A stretch of DNA of 8,445 nucleotides, taken from contig QBMP01000098.1 of assembly GCA_003242115.1 (NCBI GenBank), forward strand, positions 5,695 to 14,139. The letters run 5' to 3'. Under the pieces are notes generated by a model. That model made no database searches, was not told where the DNA came from, and saw only the letters and a list, made by a program, of their open reading frames with translations. Made by a program: the position numbers and the translations under genes. Shown here one piece after another: positions 1 to 5,051 of this stretch (position 1 is the stretch's first letter; the number at the start of each line of letters is the position of its first letter). The DNA comes from Phormidesmis priestleyi. GTDB taxonomy: Bacteria > Cyanobacteriota > Cyanobacteriia > Phormidesmidales > Phormidesmidaceae.

Positions 1-36
1 ATTCGCCCCAGGCAGGTTCAACTCCTGCACCCTGGA
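1..36 (+). tRNA. 3' end of a tRNA-like gene with a long variable arm (partial)
   Basis: Only the 3' third is inside the window. Positions 12-16 (GCAGG) and 24-28 (CCTGC) pair as a five-base T stem around the seven-base loop TTCAACT, which has the conserved T-T-C-A-A and closing G-C pair. ACCCTGG at 29-35 would be the 3' acceptor strand and A36 the discriminator base, with no encoded CCA. Upstream, CCCCAG at 6-11 after ATTCG looks like the 3' side of a variable-arm hairpin, which suggests a class II tRNA (Leu, Ser, Tyr or Sec-like). The base at acceptor position 72 would be G, implying an unusual C1-G72 pair, so I do not name the amino acid. It could also be a tRNA-like pseudogene or the end of another structured RNA. 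Confidence 0.5.
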
Positions 37-72
37 TTTTTACAGGCCACAAAAAAGCCCCGAAAAAAGGCC

Positions 73-108
73 AAAAATAAAGGGATGGATTCAGAAAATC
101 CATCCCTT
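73..108 (-). terminator. Rho-independent terminator of the secreted-protein gene
   Basis: A 12-bp perfect stem pairs 80-91 with 97-108 around a five-base loop. Read on the minus strand it is followed at once by TATTTTT (79 down to 73), then by two more T runs between 50 and 70. It lies 28 bases after the stop codon at 136, exactly where a terminator for that gene is expected. There is no T run on the plus-strand side, so it should act in one direction only. Confidence 0.85.
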
Positions 109-135
109 GCGAAAGTATTAACTCTCAAGCGGCTT

Positions 136-624
136 TTAGCGACGGGGTAAAGGCTCAAAGTTGAGTTCGCTACCGATTACGCGGCTGTTATTTTGTGAAG
201 CGGGTAAAAGCTGCACAGATGAGGTGTAAGGATTGGGCAAATCAGGGACGCGAACCGTAGGCGTGTTTTGAGTTTGGAGAATTGTTAGCTCTCTGACTGC
301 GGCAGTTAGGGCGGTAGCGTCGTTAGCTAGCCGCTGGTCGGCAAAGCCGCCAATGCCGGTGATGAAGCTGATTCTGCTAGGAGTCGTGAGATGATCGTAG
401 TAGTTGCCTGAGCGGTTTTGGGTGACGGTTTCAAGGGCGTTGGGAATGGTTTGGGGCTGATTTTCTTGGGCGCTAGCAGCGGGGGTGAAGAGGGCGGTAG
501 CGAGGGTTGTAGAGATTGTGGTAGCAGCGATCGCACCTACCAAACTCCACAGTCCTTTTGAGGCTCCTTGTGAAGCTACGCAGCTTAGTCGAGTCGCGGT
601 TGATCCAGTTGATCCAATAGCCAT
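136..624 (-). CDS. Secreted conserved hypothetical protein, cyanobacterial type (162 aa)
   Basis: I do not recognise a function. The N terminus has a long polar lead (1-24), a hydrophobic stretch (about 25-46) and a typical cleavage site A-S-A/Q-E at 52/53, so it is probably exported by Sec to the periplasm, thylakoid lumen or outside, leaving a mature protein of about 110 residues. The mature part is polar and Asn/Thr/Pro rich, with a motif P-T-x-R-x-P-D-L-P-N-P-Y-x-S-S at 122-136. I recall similar motifs in secreted cyanobacterial proteins of unknown role; that is memory, not a search. There are no cysteines after the signal peptide and no enzyme motif. The ATG at 622-624 is supported by a purine-rich ribosome site (GGGAGAA, 635-641 on the minus strand) ten bases upstream. 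The gene is monocistronic, with its own terminator and a leader carrying a short direct repeat. Confidence 0.8.
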   Translation of the reverse strand: MAIGSTGSTATRLSCVASQGASKGLWSLVGAIAATTISTTLATALFTPAASAQENQPQTIPNALETVTQNRSGNYYDHLTTPSRISFITGIGGFADQRLANDATALTAAVRELTILQTQNTPTVRVPDLPNPYTSSVQLLPASQNNSRVIGSELNFEPLPRR

Positions 625-641
625 AATCAGTGAGTTCTCCC

Positions 642-661
642 AAGGTTAGCAGAAGGTTAGC
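642..661. repeat. Two direct copies of AAGGTTAGC in the leader of the secreted-protein gene
   Basis: AAGGTTAGC occurs at 642-650 and again at 653-661, giving an 11-bp period, about one helical turn. The pair sits next to the putative ribosome site of the minus-strand gene starting at 624. An imperfect hairpin follows at 661-678 (GGCGAAA / TTCCGCC, one mismatch). A regulatory role is inference from position only. Confidence 0.4.
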
Positions 662-801
662 GGCGAAATAAATTCCGCCTAAATGTCGAATAAATAGTTG
701 ATTCAAGCTTACCCATTTTCAGAATTGATCTTGATACCAGATAGACTAATCAAGCCTTTTGAATCCTTATTGAATGCAGTTCAAGCTGCTGAACCCTTAC
801 C

Positions 802-1401
802 ATGCTGATTTCGCCTGCTGATTTACCGACTGCCGATTTGAGCGCTGTGCGCTTGGCCCTGCTGGACTTGATTTGCGAAGTGGCTTACAAAGAGGGCGAC
901 TTTACGCTTTCTTCGGGGCAAAAGAGCACTTACTACATCAACGGCAAGCAGGTGACGCTTCATGCCCAAGGCGCTTTGATGGTGGCTCGGCTGCTGTTGG
1001 CGATGCTGCCACCGGGTACGGTCGCGGTGGGTGGATTGACGCTTGGCGCTGATCCGATGGTGAGCGCACTGAGCATTGTGGGCGCTTACGAAAATCAGCC
1101 AGTGACGCCTTTGATTATTCGCAAAGAGGCCAAAGGGCACGGGACTCGCGCCTACATTGAAGGGCCGGACTTGCCTGCTGGAAGCTTGGTGACGATTTTG
1201 GAAGATGTGGTGACGACGGGCGCTTCGGCGATGCAGGCGGTAGAGCGGCTACGGGCGGCAGGCTATGTGGTGAACGATATTTTGGCGCTGGTTGATCGGC
1301 AGCAGGGCGGACAGGCGCTCTACGATGCCGCCGGGCTGAACTTTCAGCCGATTTTTACCATTGATGAGTTGCAGGCTTATGGGCGCGATCGCTCGGCCTA
1401 A
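802..1401 (+). CDS. pyrE: Orotate phosphoribosyltransferase (PyrE)
   Basis: Cytoplasmic enzyme of pyrimidine synthesis joining orotate and PRPP to give orotidine 5'-monophosphate. The family landmarks are all present. F-T-L-S-S-G-x-K-S-x-Y-Y-I at 34-46 forms the N-terminal substrate region. The mobile catalytic loop R-K-E-A-K-x-H-G lies at 107-114. The PRPP-binding signature V-T-I-L-E-D-V-V-T-T-G-A-S spans 130-142. At 199 residues it has the normal bacterial length. The ATG at 802 fits the family N terminus, but I see no clear Shine-Dalgarno sequence before it, which is common in cyanobacteria. It faces the PstS-like gene with only 30 bases between the stop codons. A weak five-base hairpin (1403-1416) is the only terminator-like structure there. 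No other pyrimidine gene is nearby, so it appears to be a single-gene unit. Confidence 0.95.
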   Translation: MLISPADLPTADLSAVRLALLDLICEVAYKEGDFTLSSGQKSTYYINGKQVTLHAQGALMVARLLLAMLPPGTVAVGGLTLGADPMVSALSIVGAYENQPVTPLIIRKEAKGHGTRAYIEGPDLPAGSLVTILEDVVTTGASAMQAVERLRAAGYVVNDILALVDRQQGGQALYDAAGLNFQPIFTIDELQAYGRDRSA

Positions 1402-1431
1402 AGCAATCTGTATTGCACCATCGTCAGGCCC

Positions 1432-2514
1432 TTACTGCAACGGCACAAACCCCGCCTGCTGAAGCAATCCTTGCCCCTGCTGCGTTTTCAATAGCTTCGC
1501 ATAGGCTATGCCTGCCTGCTGAGCGGGCTGATTATCTTGACGAACAATCACGTACAGCGGTCTAGTCAGCGGGTAGGCTTTGGTCTGGAAGGCCGAGAGA
1601 TTAAGCTGATTGCGCCGCACGGGGCAGTCTTGAGGGGCAACGTAGGGCTGCTGATAGGGAGCGGTAAAATTTTGCTCAGAGGTGCCAAGCGCAACTGGAA
1701 CAACGGTGCACTGACCCACGACTTCCGGGGCGGAAGCGAAGTAAATAGCGCCAGGGGTGGTGCTGACAAATCGGAGCGCTTCCGTGGTGCTTGCTAACCT
1801 TTGGACGTTATTGGCGAAAGGCTGATTGGCCATCACGGCTTCTTGAAAAAACTGCACGGTGCCGCCAGTTTCTCCGCGTGAGGCGGGCACAATCGCGAGA
1901 TTAGGCCCACCGACTTGGCTCCAGTTAGTAATTTTGCCGGTGTAGATGTCTTTGAGCTGCGTCAGGGTGAGGCCGGGATGAGCGAGACCGGACAGAGTGA
2001 TGTCGGGATGGGTGGCTATAGCGATCGCTTCTGTCGCCACCGGAATTTCTTGGAGGCTAAAGCCTTGCTGCTCGGCCTGCTGCTTTTCGTCTGGATTCAA
2101 GGGCCGGGACGACTGAGCAAAATCTAGATCTCCCGCAATCAATTTTTGGATGCCATCGCCAGAGCCTGTCGCATCTTGATAGATCAGCTTGAAGTTCGGT
2201 AGGGCTGATTCGAGTGCAGGATCGACTGCGCCGCGAATGGAGGCCCAAGTAGTGCTGCCGCCGTAGGTAAATCGTCCGCTAGGAACCTCGGCCACGTCGC
2301 TAAACGTATTGCCTGCTGAGGCGATTGCCGCCGCCGATTGATTGGGACTATCCGGCGAGTTAGGATCAGCCGTCGCCGTGACATTGCTTGGCCCTTTAGC
2401 GCCTTTGCTGAGCAGATCGCTATTCATCAGCCACCAAATGCCGCCGCCGATCAAAGCCGCAGTCACGCCCAAAGCGACGACTAAAGCTGGAATTTCATTT
2501 TTGGACTGGCTCAT
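1432..2514 (-). CDS. Membrane-anchored PstS-like phosphate-binding protein
   Basis: A periplasmic binding protein of the PstS/SphX class, expected to bind phosphate or a similar oxyanion outside the cytoplasmic membrane. Residues 9-30 form a hydrophobic helix with no clear cleavage or lipobox site, so it is probably a membrane anchor. A Ser/Asn/Pro-rich linker (about 38-78) follows. The binding domain begins at Y-G-G-S-T-T-W (84-90) and continues with T-G-S-G-D-G-I (116-122). The PstS-like block I-Y-T-G-K-I-T-N-W-S starts at 190, S-R-G-E-T-G-G-T lies at 212-219, and Y-P-L-T-R-P-L-Y-V at 314-322. Cys269 and Cys297 could form a disulfide. No permease or ATPase gene is beside it, so it may serve a transporter encoded elsewhere or act as a sensor or scavenger. 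It follows the YciI gene by seven bases, and its ribosome site (TAGGT) overlaps that gene's TAG stop, indicating co-transcription and perhaps translational coupling. Confidence 0.85.
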   Translation of the reverse strand: MSQSKNEIPALVVALGVTAALIGGGIWWLMNSDLLSKGAKGPSNVTATADPNSPDSPNQSAAAIASAGNTFSDVAEVPSGRFTYGGSTTWASIRGAVDPALESALPNFKLIYQDATGSGDGIQKLIAGDLDFAQSSRPLNPDEKQQAEQQGFSLQEIPVATEAIAIATHPDITLSGLAHPGLTLTQLKDIYTGKITNWSQVGGPNLAIVPASRGETGGTVQFFQEAVMANQPFANNVQRLASTTEALRFVSTTPGAIYFASAPEVVGQCTVVPVALGTSEQNFTAPYQQPYVAPQDCPVRRNQLNLSAFQTKAYPLTRPLYVIVRQDNQPAQQAGIAYAKLLKTQQGQGLLQQAGFVPLQ

Positions 2515-2521
2515 GTTGTAC

Positions 2522-2791
2522 CTAAAACACTTGATTCCATTCGTAAATTGAATAGTCTGTCCAAATTCCGTTTTGCCAGTACGGATCGCTTTCTATCAGC
2601 TGGCGAACGGTGCTTTCGCTGTCGGCTTCGTAGGTGCCAAACACCTTAGTATTGTCAGTCGTGGGGCCAAGCGCCGTGAGCAGGCCGCTGGCCTTTTGCT
2701 GGGTGAGTCCGGCCAGATGCGCCTCACGATAAGGGGTGCGCTTTTCTAGGGCATTTTCACAGTAGCTGCCCCACATGACAAATTTTGGCAT
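2522..2791 (-). CDS. YciI-family protein (89 aa)
   Basis: A small cytoplasmic protein of the YciI (dimeric alpha-beta barrel) family. Visible family features are the start M-P-K-F-V-M-W, the central E-K-R-x-x-Y-R-E-A-H-L-A-G-L (16-29) with the conserved histidine at 25, the turn around G-P (42-43), and the C-terminal D-P-Y-W-x-N-G-I-W block (69-77) ending in V-F. The length is normal for the family. Members' physiological roles are largely unknown; a His/Asp pair has been proposed to be catalytic, but I cannot assign a reaction. It is the first gene of a two-gene unit with the PstS-like gene. The gap of 132 bases upstream holds no gene. A possible minus-strand promoter there (TTGACC at 2912-2907, TATAGA at 2892-2887) has only a 14-base spacer and is weak. 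Confidence 0.85.
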   Translation of the reverse strand: MPKFVMWGSYCENALEKRTPYREAHLAGLTQQKASGLLTALGPTTDNTKVFGTYEADSESTVRQLIESDPYWQNGIWTDYSIYEWNQVF

Positions 2792-2923
2792 TGCTTATGT
2801 TTTGCGTTACGTTTCGCTGGCGTTGATGATTACGCCCTTATCAAATCACACTATTTCAACCTTTGGCATCTGTTTAATTGTGATCCTCTATACATCATCG
2901 AAACTTGGTCAATTAGATTTGCG

Positions 2924-3457
2924 CTACTCAATTTCATCGATTTCAATTTCATCAATTTCATCAATTTCAATGGTGAGGCCATAGGTTTTTTGCAGATCGC
3001 AGGTGGTGTGATCGACGACGTTGGTGTCGATCAGCTCCAGATTGTAAAAGTTGAGGGTGGGATCGTCGAAGTAGGGGCCTGCGTGCCAGGTGCCGACCGC
3101 TAGCTTGACAAAGCAGTTCCCGGTGATTTTGAAGACCTGAATGTCTTCGGGGTTGGGGCTAATGCTCGGTGCGGCTACGCCTAAAAACCAGTCGCGGCCT
3201 TCTATCGCTCCCAAGCACTGCGTACAAGCGCCGTGACGGGTAATGGTGTGGAACCGTCGCCCGCGCTGGTGCAGCTGCATGATGTAAAAGCGGGGAATGC
3301 CGTTTTGCAGGTGCAGTTGAGCATCTTGGAGATTAAACGGGATGTCATCGGGCTGGGGCCAAATCACCTGGCCAAAAGGGGCAAAAGCCTCGGCAGTAAT
3401 CGGAATAGCGGGTAGGTGAGTAATGCGGGTAGGCTCATGAGCGAGGGATGAAGTCAT
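2924..3457 (-). CDS. allA: Ureidoglycolate lyase family protein (AllA-like) with repetitive acidic tail
   Basis: Ureidoglycolate lyase splits (S)-ureidoglycolate, from purine/allantoin breakdown, into glyoxylate and urea in the cytoplasm. Evidence is the cupin-like family pattern: F-A-P-F-G-Q-V-I (25-32), R-x-F-H-T-I-T-R-H with T-Q-C-L-G (67-83), G-T-W-H-A-G-P (122-128), and N-F-Y-N-L-E-L-x-D-T-N-V-V-D-H (136-150). The domain ends near 160. Residues 163-177 are an Ile/Glu/Asp tail of repeated I-D-E and I-E units encoded by a DNA microsatellite, not an expected part of the family. No in-frame start codon lies between the ATG at 3457 and the upstream stop at 3593-3595, so this start is forced unless a rare codon is used. 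It diverges from a glyoxylate aminotransferase gene across 217 bases. Family assignment is confident; activity on ureidoglycolate is inferred, since no other allantoin-pathway gene is in view. Confidence 0.85.
   Translation of the reverse strand: MTSSLAHEPTRITHLPAIPITAEAFAPFGQVIWPQPDDIPFNLQDAQLHLQNGIPRFYIMQLHQRGRRFHTITRHGACTQCLGAIEGRDWFLGVAAPSISPNPEDIQVFKITGNCFVKLAVGTWHAGPYFDDPTLNFYNLELIDTNVVDHTTCDLQKTYGLTIEIDEIDEIEIDEIE
2927..2971 (-). repeat. In-frame microsatellite encoding the I-D-E tail of the AllA-like protein
   Basis: On the plus strand the unit TTCATCAAT (one copy with TTCATCGAT) alternates with TTCAAT, covering about 45 bases up to the stop codon at 2924. All unit lengths are multiples of three, so gain or loss of units keeps the frame. 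The resulting peptide alternates Ile with Glu and Asp, giving a strongly acidic tail. The pattern is typical of replication slippage. Confidence 0.85.
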
Positions 3458-3476
3458 GGCAGTAGGCCGATAAATT

Positions 3477-3526
3477 GAGCGGTGATTTGGGCCGGTAATT
3501 GGGTGGATGATCTGAGCGGTAATGGG
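3477..3526. repeat. Three imperfect direct repeats between the divergent allA and aminotransferase genes
   Basis: Related copies of GAGCGGTRATTGGG begin at 3477 (GAGCGGTGATTTGGG), 3490 (GGCCGGTAATTGGG) and 3514 (GAGCGGTAATGGG), on the same strand, in the shared 217-base upstream region. A HIP1 palindrome follows at 3528-3535. They could be binding sites for a regulator of one or both genes, or decayed tandem duplications. No known motif such as a perfect NtcA site (GTA-N8-TAC) was found here. Confidence 0.4.
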
Positions 3527-3674
3527 CGCGATCGCTAAAAGGACATGATCACGAAGTTGTAAGCTTTGTGAGGAAACCCTATCGGTATCATTTTAGAGAA
3601 AGCATCATTGTTCTTACGCGGTGTCTTTCTACCGTTACCTTAATTTTCACCTTATTTTCCCAAAGCGATTTTCT

Positions 3675-4823
3675 ATGGATGACAAACTAATGCTGATGAT
3701 TCCGGGCCCCACCCCGGTTCCCGAAAAAGTACTGCTGGCGATGGCCAAGCACCCCATTGGGCATCGCAGCAGCGAATTTAGTCAGATTATTGCTGAGACG
3801 AATGCTGGTTTGAAGTGGCTATTTCAAACTCAAAACCCCGTTTTAGCCTTGGCAGCTAGCGGCACAGGCACGATTGAAGCAGCGATTATTAACTTTTTGA
3901 GTGCGGGCGATCGCGTCTTAGTCGGTAACAACGGCAAATTCGGCGAGCGCTGGGCCAAAATTGCCACCGCCTATGGCCTAGAGGTGCAAGAAATCACGGC
4001 TGAATGGGGCAAACCGCTGAACCCAGATGACTTTGCTGAAGCGCTCGAAGCCGACACCAGCAAGGCGATTAAAGCCGTTATTATCACCCACAGCGAAACC
4101 TCGACTGGCGTACTCAATGACCTCGAAGCGATTAATAAGCTGGTCAAAGCGCACGGCGAAGCGCTGATTATTGTCGATGCGGTCACTAGCTTAGGCTCAT
4201 ACAACATCCCGGTTGATGAGTGGGGCATTGATGTGATTGGCTCCGGCTCCCAAAAAGGATTTATGCTGCCGCCCGGATTGGGCTTTGTCGCGGTGGGCGA
4301 TAGAGCTTGGGAAGCGTATAAAAAAGCGACGCTGCCGAAGTTTTATTTAGATTTGGGCACCTATCGCAAGTCAGCCGAGAAAGACTCTACGCCGTTTACG
4401 CCGCCTGTGAACCTTTACTTTGGCATGAAGGTAGCGCTCGAAATGATGCAGGCCGAAGGGTTAGAGAGCATTTTTGCCCGTCATAATCGCCATAAAGAAG
4501 CGACCCGCGCTGGGATGAAGGCATTAGGACTGCCGCTATTTGCGCCAGATGCCAACGCGAGTCCGGCGGTGACTTCGGTGGTGCCGGAAGGGGTCGGAGC
4601 CAAAGAAATTTGCGCCCTGATGAAAAAGCGCTTCAACATTGATCTAGCAGGCGGACAAGATCACATGAAGGGCAAAATGTTTCGGATGGGGCATTTGGGC
4701 TATGTGGGCGATCGCGATATTCTCTGCGCCATCAGCGCCCTAGAAGCAGTCCTATCAGAACTCGGCCATCAGGCTCCGGCGAGCGGTGTGGCTGCTGTGA
4801 GCGAACGGCTGCAAAAAGGATAG
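3675..4823 (+). CDS. Class V aminotransferase, alanine/serine-glyoxylate type
   Basis: A pyridoxal-phosphate enzyme of the class V family that transfers an amino group from alanine or serine to glyoxylate, making glycine. Cyanobacterial members serve glyoxylate and photorespiratory metabolism; relatives have been labelled 'soluble hydrogenase 42 kDa subunit', a name not supported by the fold. From this start the protein is 382 residues, normal for the family. Visible are the N-terminal M-I-P-G-P-T-P-V-P (8-16), H-P-I-G-H-R-S-S-E-F (26-35), A-S-G-T-G (61-65), D-A-V-T-S-L-G (168-174), the cofactor lysine Lys194 in S-G-S-Q-K-G-F-M, and C-terminal G-G-Q-D-H-M-K-G-K-M-F-R-M-G-H. A GTG at 3621 would add 18 residues, but the family start and the non-conserved look of that extension favour the ATG at 3675. 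No ribosome site is clear. The divergent ureidoglycolate lyase gene suggests a joint role in handling glyoxylate. Alanine versus serine preference cannot be read from sequence. Confidence 0.9.
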   Translation: MDDKLMLMIPGPTPVPEKVLLAMAKHPIGHRSSEFSQIIAETNAGLKWLFQTQNPVLALAASGTGTIEAAIINFLSAGDRVLVGNNGKFGERWAKIATAYGLEVQEITAEWGKPLNPDDFAEALEADTSKAIKAVIITHSETSTGVLNDLEAINKLVKAHGEALIIVDAVTSLGSYNIPVDEWGIDVIGSGSQKGFMLPPGLGFVAVGDRAWEAYKKATLPKFYLDLGTYRKSAEKDSTPFTPPVNLYFGMKVALEMMQAEGLESIFARHNRHKEATRAGMKALGLPLFAPDANASPAVTSVVPEGVGAKEICALMKKRFNIDLAGGQDHMKGKMFRMGHLGYVGDRDILCAISALEAVLSELGHQAPASGVAAVSERLQKG

Positions 4824-4867
4824 CTTCGTCCAAAAAACGGCTGAAAAAAGGCAGTTGTATTGGATAA

Positions 4868-4907
4868 ATCTTCAGCCATGCTCGATTTTTCTAGCATGGC
4901 TGAAGAT
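4868..4907. terminator. Perfect 15-bp hairpin between convergent genes, probable bidirectional terminator
   Basis: Bases 4868-4882 pair perfectly with 4893-4907 around the ten-base loop CGATTTTTCT. It begins 45 bases after the aminotransferase stop and lies about 145 bases beyond the end of the convergent kinase gene. Neither strand shows a clean T run right after the stem (plus strand AAAAATAAAG, minus strand TTATCC), so it is not a textbook intrinsic terminator. Position between two converging genes is the main support; transcript-end stabilisation is another possibility. Confidence 0.55.
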
Positions 4908-5051
4908 AAAAATAAAGTAGGAAATTGCCAGCCGCGTAAAGTTGTTCATAATGCCGAAGATTCTTTGCGGCATGGCAGTGAGAAACACCGGATTAAAGAC
5001 TTCCAAGCTAACGCCAATCAGCCCAAAGAGAATTCTGACCGCGTGGGTTCG

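Noticed and set aside
1403..1416. Hairpin between pyrE and the PstS-like gene as a terminator
   Set aside because: The stem is only five base pairs with a four-base loop and no T run follows on either strand.
3545..3635. Possible NtcA or phosphate-regulator site upstream of the aminotransferase
   Set aside because: No GTA-N8-TAC and no convincing Pho-box repeat could be found by eye; candidate -35/-10 pairs there have poor spacing.
3621..3674. GTG start that would lengthen the aminotransferase by 18 residues
   Set aside because: The family N terminus matches from the ATG at 3675 and the extension has no recognisable conserved sequence; the shorter form has the normal family length.
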